The notes under the pieces: model-generated
Database searches by the model: none
Told to the model about the DNA's origin: nothing
The model's input: only the letters and a program-made list of their open reading frames with translations
DNA from: Bryum argenteum
Lineage: Eukaryota > Streptophyta > Bryopsida > Bryales > Bryaceae
Length of the DNA stretch: 64,000 nt
Assembly (NCBI GenBank): GCA_037043015.1
Contig: CM073322.1
Span: 6,087,601 to 6,151,600, forward strand
Direction: 5' to 3'
Made by a program: the position numbers and the translations under genes
Shown here: positions 22,933 to 34,616 of the stretch, one piece after another
How the letters are laid out: each line of letters begins with the position of its first letter
Position numbering within the stretch: the first letter of the stretch is position 1

Positions 22933-23479
22933 GTGAGTACCATTGCAAGTCTTGCTTGTGTTGAAGACCGCATACTAGAAGGAGGTTTTGTGGCCAAGGC
23001 AAGTAGCCTCAAGCCAAGGCCGGGCCTCTTGTTTCTTGAGGCCCAAGTGAAGGACAAAGATGTCTCATGTTTGGTTGATACGGGGGCAACGCACTCCTTC
23101 ATGAGTCCCAAACTAGCAAGGGAGTTGGGCTTGCCACCGCAAAAAAGCAAGCAAGCCCATCAATGTGCGTTTTGCAAAGGACGAACCGCACAAGACGGAG
23201 GAAGTGGCGTTGCAAGTGACCTTGAAGTGTGGGACATTGGAGTTTGTTGAGAATTTCACATTATGTGAGATGGATGAGGTAGACCTCATCTTAGGGGATC
23301 TTACCTTCTTTGAGGCGCACACAAAGGATGTGAGGCGCAAGCCAACACGGTTAGTGGTGCGCCGTGATGGCAAGGAGTTAGTGTTGAAGTTAACTCGTGG
23401 CCCTTCAATAGCGGGGCAAATTAAACTTGGTCTCTTTAGACCAAATGTTGGAACATCAATTTGTGGTGATGGCTCGTGA
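22933..23479 (+). pseudogene. Inner chromovirus aspartic protease
   Basis: Retropepsin-like domain that matures the polyprotein. The active-site motif DTGATHSF is at 23077-23100, with LGLPP downstream and a LILGDLTFF block near 23285, the second conserved region of gypsy proteases. A frame slip near 23140 (in a run of A) separates the two halves. It continues into RT through another slip near 23460-23510. Confidence 0.8.
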
Positions 23480-24869
23480 AGAGCAACTTGGGCATGAGGG
23501 GAAGGGGTGCAACAACCACTTCTCAAAGAAATTCAAGAGGTGTTGGCCAAGTACAAGGATGTGCTTACCAATGAGTTACCCAAAGAGCTACCCCCAAGAA
23601 GAGAAGTGGATCACAAGATCGAGGTGCTACACCGGAGCCGAGCCACCTTCTAAGGCACCTTATCGGTTAAACCAAAAAGAGTTGATGGAGCTAAAGAAGC
23701 AACTAAACGACTTGTTGGAAAGGGGTTATGTGAGACCAAGCAAGTCACCATATGGTGCACCGGTCCTCTTTGTGGACAAGAAGGATGGCAAGCTTAGGAT
23801 GTGCATTGATTATAGGGCCTTGAATAAGGTGACCATCAAGAACAACTACCCTTTGCCTCGAATTGATGATCTCTTTGATAGATTGGCGGGAGCTAAGTAC
23901 TTTAGTCGCATAGACTTAAAGTCGGATTACTACCAAATCCGCATTGCGGATGCGGATGTAGAAAAGACCGCGTGCCGCACAAGGTATGGGTCTTATGAGT
24001 TCCTTGTGATGCCCTTTGGGTTGTGCAATGCACCCTCAACATTCACAACCCTTATGAACACCATCTTTCGAGAGGAAATGGATGACTTTGTGATTGTCTA
24101 CATCGATGACATCTTGGTGTTTTCCAAGACGGCCGAGGAACATGCAAGGCACCTTGAGGCAGTACTCATGAAGCTTAGAGACAACAAGCTTTATGCTAAT
24201 GGGGAAAAGAGTGAGTTTGCACAACTTGAGATGGAGTTCTTGGGCCATGTGGTTACCGGAGATGGAATCAAGCCGGACATGAAGAAGGTGAAGGCAATTC
24301 AAGAGTGGAAGCGGCCTTCTACACAAAAGGGACTTAGGTCATTCCTTGGCCTAGCAAACTACTATCGCCGCTTCATACGCAACTTCTCTAAGATTGCCAA
24401 GCCTTTGTCCGACTTGTTGAAAAAAAGGGTGAACCAAGTATGGGATGAATTTTGCTACCAAGCCTTTGAGGAACTCAAGAACAAGTTGTCATCTTCACCA
24501 GTGTTGAAGTTCCCTGAGTTTGATAAGCCCTTTGAGGTCCACACAGATGCAAGTGACTTTGCCATTGGAGGCGTCTTGATGCAAGATGGTAGGCCAATTG
24601 CCTCTGAGAGCAAGAAGTTGGATGGGTGTCAAAGGAGATGGCCAACTCACGAGAAGGAGCTCTTTGCGGTGGTGCATTGTTTGAAGACATGGCAACATTA
24701 CTTGGGGTTGCACAAGACTAAGGTCTACACCGATAATGTGTCTTTGAAGTATTTTGAGACACAAGCACAAATGAGTGCCAAACAATTGAGGTGGCATGAT
24801 ACCTTGGCGCTCATGAATGTGGACTTGATCCACAAACCGGGCCGTGACAATGTGGTGCGGATGCGCTAA
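23427..24869 (+). CDS. Inner chromovirus reverse transcriptase and RNase H
   Basis: One open frame of 480 codons. RT motifs run in order: [20 protein letters not shown] (23745), [33 protein letters not shown], catalytic YIDD (24099-24110), then FLGHVV. RNase H follows with [13 protein letters not shown] (24541) and [14 protein letters not shown] at 24730. Together they copy the element RNA into DNA. The first codons of the frame are not the natural start, since the protein is made from a polyprotein. At the end a missing C near 24857 shifts out of the expected DALSR motif. Confidence 0.92.
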   Translation: MVSLDQMLEHQFVVMAREEQLGHEGKGCNNHFSKKFKRCWPSTRMCLPMSYPKSYPQEEKWITRSRCYTGAEPPSKAPYRLNQKELMELKKQLNDLLERGYVRPSKSPYGAPVLFVDKKDGKLRMCIDYRALNKVTIKNNYPLPRIDDLFDRLAGAKYFSRIDLKSDYYQIRIADADVEKTACRTRYGSYEFLVMPFGLCNAPSTFTTLMNTIFREEMDDFVIVYIDDILVFSKTAEEHARHLEAVLMKLRDNKLYANGEKSEFAQLEMEFLGHVVTGDGIKPDMKKVKAIQEWKRPSTQKGLRSFLGLANYYRRFIRNFSKIAKPLSDLLKKRVNQVWDEFCYQAFEELKNKLSSSPVLKFPEFDKPFEVHTDASDFAIGGVLMQDGRPIASESKKLDGCQRRWPTHEKELFAVVHCLKTWQHYLGLHKTKVYTDNVSLKYFETQAQMSAKQLRWHDTLALMNVDLIHKPGRDNVVRMR

Positions 24870-24892
24870 GTAGAAAGGAAGAGTTTCATGCC

Positions 24893-26415
24893 ATGAGCAC
24901 CACCCAAGTCTTGCGGCTCATGTATAAGGGTGAAGGCAATTGGGAACGGCGGATAAGAGAGGGGTACATGAAGGACCCCGAGGGACAACAAATGCTTGGT
25001 GATCTTAGGAAGGGCAAGAAGCTCAAGGAGATCAAGTTGGTGAATGGATTGCTCAAGTATAAGCAAAGTAGGGTGTATGTTCCTCAAGGCAAGCTTAGAT
25101 TGTTGGTTTTGAAGGAGGAACATGATAGTCCCATAGCCGCCATAGGGGAGAAAAGGCTACCATTGCAACGGTGTCAAGGAGGTACTATTGGCCGGGGATG
25201 AAAGATGACATAACCCACTTTGTGAAGACTTGTGTGAAGTGCCAACTTAACCGGGCTTCATATCAAAAGCAAGCGGGCTTGTTGCAACCATTGCCAATTC
25301 CGCCGGGTCCTTGGCATAGTGTGTCTATGGACTTCATCACAAGCCTTCCCGAGTCGCAAGGGTATGATGCCATCTTAGTGATGGTGGATCGGTTTAGCAA
25401 GTTGGCTCATATGGTGCCAACTAGAGGAATCTAGAATCGCGCTTGAGACCGCCAAGATCTTTCTCGATGCATGGTGGAAGCATCACGGGTTGCCAAGAGT
25501 GATTGTGTCGGATCGAGACCCAAAGTTCACAAGTGCATTTTGGAGACACTTCTTTAGGAAGGTGGGAACCAAGTTGACATTTAGCACCGCCTTTCATCCC
25601 CAAAAACAGACGGGCAAACCGAAAGGGTGAATGGGGTCTTGAACCAATACTTGAGGAACTTTGTGAGTGCGGACCAACGTGATTGGGTAGACTATGTGGG
25701 GTTGGCGGAGTTCGATTACAATGCGGCCACACACTCGGCGACTAAGGAGTCACCTTTCAAAGTGGCCTATGGAGTGGAGCCACTCCAACCTCGCCGACTT
25801 AGCTCTCGAGGGGGCACATTCAACACCGAGTTCAACCAAGATGGTGAAGACTTGGCCAAGAAGCGGGAACATATGTTGGAAAAAACCAAGTTGTTGTTGG
25901 AGAAGGCAAGAAGGCGCTATGAGAAGCAAGTCAATGCCGGAAGACGTGAAGTGGAGTATGAGGTGGGACAAAAGGTGTTGTTGAATGTGAAGAACTTCAC
26001 CATGCCCGAAGGCCTCACTCCAAAGTTCATGTCCAAGTTTGCGGGTCCGTTTCCCATTGTGGAACGGGTGTTCAAAGATGTGTATAAGTTGGAGCTACCA
26101 CCCGAGATCAAAGTGCATCCAACATTCCATGTTTCATTGTTAAAGCCATTCAAGGAGGATACCTTGTGGCCGGATCGCAAGCAAGTGATTCGGCCACCAC
26201 CAAAGTTGGTTGGACAACATTTTGAATATGAGGTAGATGCCATCCTCAAGAGTAGGAACCTCAAAAACAAGAGCAAAGAATACCTTGTGAAGTGGCGAGG
26301 ATACCACGAGAAAGAAGCAACGTGGGTGGCGGCAAAGGACATGGTGAATGCTAAGGAGGTGGTGGAGAACTTTGAGAAGAATAGGAGCTCCAACAAGAAG
26401 CAACGTAGGCATTGA
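24893..26415 (+). pseudogene. Inner chromovirus integrase with chromodomain
   Basis: Integrase zinc finger: HDSP...then, after a slip in a C run near 25140, CVKCQ (25230). Catalytic core: SMDFITSLP (first Asp, about 25330), VSDRDPKF (second Asp, 25508) and a distal region from 25627. A break near 25430 and another in an A run near 25607 interrupt it. The last 262 codons are open and end in a chromodomain (26217-26390, EYEVDAILKSR...YLVKWRGY...TWVAAKDM), which in chromoviruses steers insertion to chromatin marks. Confidence 0.87.
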
Positions 26416-27202
26416 TGAGGACATCAACCTCCGTAGTGGGGGAGGATGACTTGTAGCTTGGGCGTAGATCCACAACACTTGTACTTGTTCTTTGGATTTG
26501 GCAATAAAGTTTGGCTTTGGTGTGTGCAAAGAGAAGAGTATGAGATGGAGTCCTAGTCTTGTACTTGTGCTAAGTTGGTGGAAGAGGGGAATAGAGATGT
26601 GAAACCGAGTTGGGAAGGCCGAGTAATGGGGACCAAGGCTAGGAGAAAGAGTGGATAAAACCATGAAGTCCCTTGGCCTTGGGCTTGTCCGGGCGGGGAC
26701 AAGGTAATGGCGCGTGCTCATAAAAGCGCCACTCCCACAAACTAGTGCAAGCTAGTGCATGGGAGTCATGAACCCATGCCTTGAAAGAGATAGTGGGATC
26801 CGAGAGTTGGGCGGAACTTGGCATTACCCCGTGCGATCGAGTCGTGGTGTAAAAAGCCATCTTGGGTTTGCAACCAAGACAACTTGGTGGAAGCATTGAG
26901 GTCCACCCTAGTAGTCAAGGAAGAAGTGTTAGGCTAGTGGAGCCTAACTTGGAGAGCCAAGGTAAGGGCAATCCAAGAGGGTCTCAAAGTAGGTGGGTCT
27001 AGAGTAATTTAGTTGCCTTGGAAGAGGTCCAGGGTACTAAACGGACCACCTAGTGACGACACCTTTGAGACTTTGCCAAAGTTTGAGAGTGCATTGTGGG
27101 GGTCGCGCCCTGGTGAAACACAATGCTGCACCAATGGGGATGGCGACCCAAGAGTTGGTGTGACCGACTACAAGTATAGTCGATGAGGGCATCGACTCCA
27201 TT

Positions 27203-27215
27203 AGGTGGGGGTGAG
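27203..27215 (+). other. Polypurine tract of inner element
   Basis: AGGTGGGGGTGAG ends exactly at the 3' LTR start. This is the plus-strand priming site and its position confirms the orientation. Confidence 0.85.
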
Positions 27216-28512
27216 TGTCGCGCACCTCTCCTTGAGGAGTGACCGCAACACCAAGGGCCCAAGGGGGACACCGGAGTGACGCCCGGGCCTTGGGGTGCCA
27301 AGGTGAAGGGAACCTAAGTGGGCCTAGTGTGGGAGAGGACCCCGGGCGTTGGAGACGCCTCTCACCCACGGAGACTAGGAGCCACGACGGAATGGACATG
27401 AGATTATGGAAGCTCATGTTGCCACGATTCCGGGATGCTAAGGAGCACCTCATTTGGAGGTGTGAGCTAAAAGTTATGGGAGTTGGAAGATTGTGGGACT
27501 AAAGGGAGTGCTGTCCAGGGACAGTGCTGGACTGGGAAGCTGGCCCGGGACTCCCGAATCTTCAGAGGGGCATAACTCCCTCAATACTTGTCGGAATGAG
27601 GCAAGTAAGGTGTCTACCGGCATCTACTTGACGAGTAGATGTCGATAGAGTGGTCGCTCGTCGCGTTTGGATGCGGGAAGAGGTAGATACGAGCCCTGGA
27701 AGGTTCGGGAAGTCTCCCGGGGCCTTCCAGCGGCTAAGGCATTGGGAGATTGGGTGGTCTTCCAAAACTAAGAGGTGTGAGGGTCCAGCCCTTCACCTAG
27801 GACCAGGGGGCTGCCGAATCCCACAGAGTATACTATGGGGAGGGCTGGTCTCCCTCCCCACTCCCATGGTGCCTTGGTGGTGACCAAGGTGGGAGTCCCG
27901 AGTGGTGTGGCTAGTGTTGGGGCCTCACCATGGGGACTCCCAAGCCAAGGTGAGTCCCAATGGGTGGAGCTAGTGTTGGGGCTCCACCATGGGGACTCAA
28001 AGTGCAAAATGAGGCACGGTGGGTGGAGCTAGTGTTGGGGCTTCACCACGGTGGCTCATAAGGACAAGGTGAGTCCCGGTGGGGAGCTAGTGTTGGGGCT
28101 TCACCACGGGGGGACTCATATAGGCAAAATGAGGACCATGAGTGCTACCGATGTGGGGTGGTGTCTCACCGCCGGCGTTGTGATTACTTGGTGGCCTTGG
28201 GGTCACCATGGTGGTCATGGGCGGTGGTGAGGAGACACCACCAAGTGCGGTTAGGCCGCGTGGTATGGGAGTGCCACCAAGTTGGGCCTTGGACATAAGT
28301 GGAAGTCCGCACCTAACCATTGGCTACCTACGAAGGGGTTGAGTCCCGGTTGCATGAGTAGGAGGGATTGATAACCAAGCGGTGAGCTTGGTGGTTGGTA
28401 TGGGGAGCTAACTTTGTGCATGTGGGGGATGTGCAGAGTTAGCGCTCGTGACACTTGCTAGAGTTGGGAAAGAGTTGGTGTAAGCTAAGGTGAGCTTGCA
28501 AGGGTTGCGACA
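27216..28512 (+). repeat. 3' LTR of inner chromovirus (1297 bp)
   Basis: Partner of 20445-21737; four extra bases, all in C or G runs, account for the length difference. Ends GTTGCGACA and is followed directly by the CTAGT duplication. Confidence 0.95.
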
Positions 28513-31500
28513 CTAGTGGTGAATCATGAGTAGATTGGATCAAACGCGTCCGAAGAGGTTCGTGCGCCGGAATCCATATTCGTCCACGCCAACGCAATCG
28601 ATGACGTGAATCTACATAACACTCACTAATCGTGATAGGTAAGCCCCATTCTTTAGGTAGTCGGCGCTCACCATCCATAACCGCCTTTCGCATCTTCCAA
28701 TAACGATGATTTGTTTGCAGGGCAACATCCCATAACGCAATCATCTCTCGCGTCAATAAATGGACATATGGGGCGCGGGGTCATTATCGACTCAGAAGCG
28801 AGAGCCTCTTTTCTCCGAATCGCATCACCATCCGCGATCCATGCGGATTTAGCGACAACCTTCAAAGCGCCATCATCTCCGTCCAAAAAGTCGATGATAT
28901 CGATTCATGATTCGATCATCATCTGCGTGTTGGGAAAGATCCTGCTCCCGACGAAAGTGCATCCGATTGAACTTGATCCTTGCCAGGCTTGTCGACGATC
29001 TCAAAGTCAAAATCATTCAACTCAGAGGCCCAACGCATTTGCCTCTCGCTCAAATGATGCTTCTTTTGAAAATAAGCCAAATTGCGATGATCTCAACTCA
29101 CTTCAAAATGTTGGCCAACAAGAATGTACGCCACTCGCGGGATGCAATGTACAAATCGCTAGATTTCCTTGTCATGAATCGGATAATTGGACTCACGATC
29201 GTGTTTCTTCGAGAAATAAGCAACCGCATGCCAAAGTCCGTCCACCTTTTGCATTAAGGTGCCACCAACAAAGATAACCAGGAGGAATCACATTCAATGG
29301 TTGTTTCAAACCTGGAGTCCATTTAACGAAAGACGGCGCATGAATTAATGCCTCCTTCAATCGATCAAAGGCATGTTGACATTTCGATGTCCAATGGAAA
29401 GGTTGATCTTTCCGCGTTAGTCGAGTAAGAGCTTCGCAATGTTAGAATATCCATCTATGAATTGTCGATAATAATTGCGAAAACTTAAAAATCCACGAAC
29501 TCCTTTCACTTTTGTTGGCGGCTCCCATTGTGAATTGCCTCAAGTTTTCTTTGGATCGGCCGCAAACCCCAACCGTCTTCACCAAATATCCAAGATACTT
29601 AATAGTGCCCGCTTAAACTCGCTCTTATCAAAATCAAGTTGAAGCCTGCGTTAGCAAGCTTACGATGATCCTCGAGAATCGCATCACGATGTTCTTTTTG
29701 AGTATCACTATAGATCACCACGTCATCAATATACGCGGAGCAAGATATATCCAATTAAATCGCAAGATCCAATTGATATATCGGCGAAAAGTTGCGAGTG
29801 CTACCGTCGGTCAAACGGTGTGAACCAACCACTCATATAACTCATATAAGCCAAAGCGTGTTTTGAACGCCGTCTTCCACTCGTCACCTTCTTTCACACG
29901 TATCCGATGAAACGCAGAGATTACATCAACCTCGGAGATATATTTGGTCACAAAGAATGGATCTTAACGCCTTATCAATGCGCGGAATCGGATAGTTGTC
30001 CTTCCGAGTCATCTCGTTCAATCGCCGATAGTCAACACGTAATCACAATCCTCCGCCAGGTTTCTTCACAAATATGACCGGAGGCTGCTGCGGTGAATTA
30101 CTTACGCGAATAAATCCATTATCCAACAACTCCGTAAGGGTCTTGCGCAAAACTAATAATTGATCATTGGACATCTGATACAACGGCATTTACAGGGGAT
30201 GTCATCATTAGTCTTCCTTCAATAAGATTGATCTCGTGATCAACCCCTTTCCTATGCGGGGGAAACGACTTTGCATCTTGTCGATTAAAAGCGTCAATAA
30301 CTGGCATGAGCCAGTCAGGAGCATGTTGTGTCGGGTCCCTATACACCTTCTGTTGTAGTGCCTTCTGGATGTCAACCACGCTGGCACTAAAAACCTCTAC
30401 TGGTTCACCGCTTCTCCGCAAAGTTTGAATCACCGATGACGTATCTCTTGCATTGGCTCCAACGTAATCGGTCGAGTCTTCACAATCATCTTGAAAGGTT
30501 TTGAACGCAAACCTCTTCTTTAGCAGTCGAACACTTGCATCATGTCGCTCCATCCAACCTTTTCCCAAGATTATATCATCTATCCGTCACCGGATTAACA
30601 TAGGCAACGATCTTCTCCTCCATACCATCAATATCGGCCATAAAATTTGCAATTTGGCAAATCATAGGCCGCTTCTTCATTGTCGTAACTTGCTCCAAAG
30701 ATCTAGGTTGAATAGATGACGATCCAACCCTCTTCGTCGAACAAATTGCTCGCATACGATTCTGCAAAGCATTGGCATCCGAATCACACAAAGACGAGTA
30801 GATATAGTTGAGTTTATTAAAACATCAACATACATACCACCCGTGTCTAAGTTGTCTCCTAGATTCTTCAACTTTGACAACCCGCTCCACGCCCGACCGA
30901 GTCTTATGCGGAAGTCGCTCGTTTTCCGACTCTACATCGTAGTCACAACTCTCCATCTCTTTGACCTTCTCTATCTTGACATTGCTCTTCTTTCTCACTC
31001 GCGCACTATCAAAGTTTTGTCCGCGCTCTCTTTCTTCTTCTTCTTCTCATTGCCTTCACCTTGTTTGGATGAAACAAATCATTTGCACGGTGGCCTCGCT
31101 TCAAACATAAAAAACAGCGTCCCTCTTGGCGACACCGTTGTTGTTCCTCCAAACTCAGACGTCTCCGAAGCTTGCTTATTTGGACTGTAGGCATCCAATC
31201 CATCTCATCTCCATCTGGCCATACGCGATTTGATGTCGCGATCGGAGCTGCACGACCCTTCTGATATTGCAAGCAATCAAGTTGAGAGCCAACCGCCAAC
31301 AAAGCTTGGACAAACATACCATAATCGATGTACGTCACAGGTCCAATCATCGCGCGTTGCATCTCTGAGTTGAGAGCACCGCGAAAATATCCTATCTTCA
31401 CCATATCCGGAACCATGGTAAGTTGACTCTCACCAAGCTCCTTCTCAAACTTGGGCAAGAATGTTGCGAATGACTCCCTACCCTGCTTTATTGTTTGAAG

Positions 31501-31690
31501 CCGATTCAATGCCCGCGCTGCTGCATTCGGGTCGATGTAAACGTTGTCAAGATGTTGAATAAAAGTCGCCGCATTGCAACCACGTTGATTTTGGTAGAAA
31601 GATACTACCATCATCTCGCGCTTCGCGTCCATCCTCGAAAAACAAGTATGCGGCTTGATCTTGAGGTGTACCAAATCTGACTCCATCAAT
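28513..31690 (-). pseudogene. Outer gypsy: gag and pol remnants
   Basis: Minus-strand gag frame (31689-31009) with a capsid-type region (YQNQRGCNAATFIQHLDNVY) and a zinc knuckle CFLCLKRGHRANDL in which the fourth Cys is replaced by Leu. A protease-like stretch near 30850 has lost the DSG motif. RT is recognisable by AYIDDVVIYSDT (29733-29700) and surrounding fragments. RNase H and the start of the integrase zinc finger (STHDSPL, 28560-28520) follow. Many stops and shifts; inactive. No reliable primer site was recognised next to the right LTR. Confidence 0.8.
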
Positions 31691-32243
31691 TCAAGCTTGT
31701 TATCCGCTTCGACCTTCCATATCGGGTAGCCCTTGCGACTCCGTCAAACTTTGAAATATCGGCAATCGCTTGCGCAATGCGACGGCGATTCCTCCATATT
31801 GTTCTTTGCATCGATTGCGGCATCATCTCACGATGAAGACGGACCTCCTAAACTCGTGAATTGTCCAAACGGCGGAGCCACTGCGACTATTGTGCAACCA
31901 ATCGCGATAGCCAACTTCTCACTGGAGAAGCTTGAAGTGTGTGCGCAACCTCACGATCTCTGTTGATATAGTCTTCCGCCGTAATTTCTCCTTGCGCTGC
32001 TGCTGCTTTGCTGCAAGATCTCATCATCGATCATCTGGGCGTTCTCCATCTCAAAAAGCAACACCTCTCAATCAACTCTTCAGGCTTCGCAATGCCTTCA
32101 AATGCGTCCCGGTTCTGTGGCTATCTTCAATCACTACCGCGAGGGTGGATAAGTTCCTCAATCTAATCAATGTCCTACTTTTGTCGTTTGAAAAAACAAG
32201 GGAGGATGAAGCCCTTCAGAAAATCAAGAGAAGTCTTGGATGA
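31691..32243 (-). other. Outer gypsy 5' internal region
   Basis: Lies between the gag frame and the 5' LTR of the minus-strand element. It probably holds the 5' leader and the N-terminal gag portion in broken frames. The bases next to the LTR do not match the initiator Met tRNA site used by the inner element, so its primer is unknown. Confidence 0.5.
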
Positions 32244-32452
32244 TGTAAGAGTCTAGCTGTCAAAACAAGCAAAAACTACAAAAGAAATATATTGATCAAA
32301 GACTTAGGTTTACAATGAATAAGAGTCCCTTATATACTAATCTCTTGGCTCAACTGCCGAGGCTATACTTTAGCTCTACTGCCGAAGTTCTATTTATAAA
32401 ATTAATAGCGAGTGAACATCCGAGCTTATCAACGAGGCCTTGGCCCATGACA
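32244..32452 (-). repeat. 5' LTR of outer gypsy element (209 bp)
   Basis: TGTAAGAG...CCATGACA, with a single copy of the 25-bp unit that is four-fold in the other LTR. Followed directly by GTACC (32453-32457), the right target duplication. Confidence 0.93.
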
Positions 32453-32534
32453 GTACCTAGAATTTATTAATTTTTCTTATTTATTTGATAAATTTCTAGT
32501 GTATTTGTTGCAGTTTTTATTTTATATTTTGCAG

Positions 32535-34400
32535 TGGCTTAGCTTTGATTGACCCATTTTGTGAAGAAAGCTTGATTTATCCCAATTTAATTGCATATGT
32601 TTGCTATTGTTCTGAATGCAAGGTGAGAAACTATTTTTTAAATTTAAAACTCATATTCAAATAGTGAATTAGCTCATACTTGTTAGAGTAATTCATGATT
32701 TTAATGAATTTTTTGTAATCATTTGGTAGTTTCTTTTTACGCTTTAGCAAACAAGTTTATAACCATGGTTTCACTAAAAATATACAGTAATTCCACTTGT
32801 TATAAATATTTGTTTGTTACAAAAATATAAAAAATTAATGATTTTATTGTAAATTTAAGATCTCCGGATTCATAATAATTTAATTAGAAGTTTTTATTCA
32901 ATAATAACAATGATAATTATGAAATTTATTTTTAAACTTGTATCACGTATTATTAAGATTTTAATTAACCAAACTAAATGGAATGTGCAAGTAATTTATA
33001 TTTATGGTTCTCACAAAAGTCGTTTTCTATGTAATATGTGCATGTGCCCATCTAATAATTTAAGCGATGTTGATATAAATTTCCCAAATCGGACAGAGAG
33101 AACTATGAAGGCTAAATTGATTAAAATTTGTTCTAGTACACGAAAACAATGTGTTAAGAAATTCAAAAAATCCAAAAGTCATTCTTTACATCCAATAGAA
33201 GTAAGTATATGTTTAAATTGAATATCGCATATATTTTTATATGTGTTTATAAGAAAATGCATATAACATTATATTACTTATGTATATTTATTTGTTGCGT
33301 TATTTGTTGATTTAAATCAGTACATTGTTGTTATATGTTAACTGCATTTATAGTTTGTTTAAACTCTTTGGGATAGTGTGCTTTGTGGGGATTTGATGGT
33401 GGTGACACATATTTTGGAAATTCATATTTAGCTATCAATGTGGACATGTTATACCAAGGAGACCTTGGAGTTTTTAAAACACTTGTGCACATTTTTCGAA
33501 GTATCGCAAAAGAAATAAATCTTTTCAGATTCTTATGGAGTTGGACGATAGGCTTTATTTGATTTAAGATTTTAGAACATTCCATTAATTTCAGTTGCCG
33601 GGCATCAATTCATGTGGATATCTTTGCTCGAATGCAAATTTTGCCGCATTTGAGTATCGTTCGATTATGCAAATGAGTTGTATAATATATGTACTACTTT
33701 TTTTTATGATTTATTGAGAATTGTAATTTTCAATTGAGAATCTTTACATTACGATAAGGGAACATTTTCAATTGTGAATATAAGGAAACAATGTTCTTTG
33801 AAAAAAGAAAAATACATATTTGTATTTACATGTAATAGGTAATTGTATTTTGTATGATGAATTTGTTTGATCAAGAAATTACAACAGCTGTTGTTTAATT
33901 TTTAACATAGTATCAAATGGCATGTCGTTTGAGAGAACATACAGTTGAATTCTTAACAAGAATGAACTATCTTATGAAAAAGTATGTATACTAGATTACC
34001 CTGATCATTAAATTATGGAGAACACGCCAAGTTTGAACAATAAAATTAATTGTAAATTATCATTGTTTTAGAATTTTGACTTCATTTATATATTAATTTA
34101 TTCTTTGTTTCTAATCTTGTATTTTTTTCTTATGGTTCATGATATAATGGTTATAATTATAAGGCAATGGATATTTTAATGCTCAAATTATCGGATTTGC
34201 AAATGTCTGATTTTCATCTACTGAAAATTTATGCTATAAGTCATTAGAATAAAGCTATTCAAAGATTCGGAGTTGTATTTGAATATAGCTCAAATATGTA
34301 TGAACATCTCCACATTGCATTGATGAAGACAAAATTCAGATCAAGCAATGGAAAAGATTACTTAAGCTTTATTGCTAAACATAATAGGAGGCACTGAGAG
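32535..34400 (+). pseudogene. Plavaka-like transposase, right half
   Basis: Continues the left half across an intron whose acceptor is TTTTGCAG at 32527-32534. Exon 32535-32622 gives LIYPNLIAYVCYCSECK, the family's yPilaaYvaDypE block, and ends at a GTGAG donor. An exon at about 32990-33200 gives FLCNMCMCPSNNLSDVDINF then RT-rich residues, the CprClvp...fplRt block, ending at GTAAGT. About 33370-33560 gives NVDMLYQGDLGVFKTLVHIF, the pDlLHq..lGvfk block. From 33595: ANFAAFEYRSIMQ. At 34235-34390: AIQRFGV, then MYEHLHIALMKTKFRSSNGKDY, the terminal ErlHi..aKdayraSN block. One TAG sits at 34245-34247. Block order is complete, which makes chance very unlikely. The right end of the transposon is not defined. 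Confidence 0.72.
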
Positions 34401-34585
34401 AGAAAGTAATAGTAAGGGAGGAATTTTGACCTCTGGAGAGAAAGTACACACCATTGATTTAGGTACATATTGACACTAAAACATTTTATGAACTTTTCTT
34501 CAACAATAAATTATTAGTCAAAATATATTTGAATATCATAATAGTATAATATAGCATAGTTAAAAAGAAAAAAATAATGAAGAAT

Positions 34586-34616
<31 letters not shown>

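Larger units (their letters stand above)
20445..28512 (+). mobile_element. Chromodomain Ty3/gypsy retrotransposon (young, inner)
   Basis: An 8068-bp complete LTR element. LTRs of 1293 and 1297 bp begin TGTCGCGC and end TTGCGACA, with a 6-bp inverted terminal TGTCGC/GCGACA. A primer site (21740-21753) and a purine tract (27203-27215) sit at the right places. Order: gag with zinc knuckle, protease, RT, RNase H, integrase, chromodomain, which is the chromovirus order. It landed inside the integrase gene of the outer element. LTRs are almost identical, so insertion is recent, yet the coding frame is broken at several single-base indels. Confidence 0.95.
18830..32452 (-). mobile_element. Ty3/gypsy LTR retrotransposon (older, outer), interrupted
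   Basis: Two LTRs bounded by TGTAAGAG...CCATGACA and an exact 5-bp target duplication define it. Coding remnants run on the minus strand: gag (about 31690-31009), RT with YIDD (29733-29722), integrase (28760-28513 continuing at 20444-19815) and a chromodomain-like tail (19497-19222). A purine-rich tract (rc of 19114-19134) lies next to the left, 3' LTR, as expected for this orientation. Without the 8-kb insertion at 20445-28512 the element is about 5.5 kb. Stops and frameshifts throughout make it inactive. Confidence 0.9.

Noticed and set aside
20445..28512. Two separate solo LTRs or a segmental duplication
   Set aside because: The internal region has a primer site, gag-pol order and a purine tract, and an exact 5-bp duplication flanks the whole, so it is one complete element.
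17740..34400. Integrated large DNA virus as the source of the AT-rich block
   Set aside because: The AT-richness raised the idea, but every coding piece that could be read matches transposase blocks, and no viral hallmark such as a capsid or packaging ATPase was seen.
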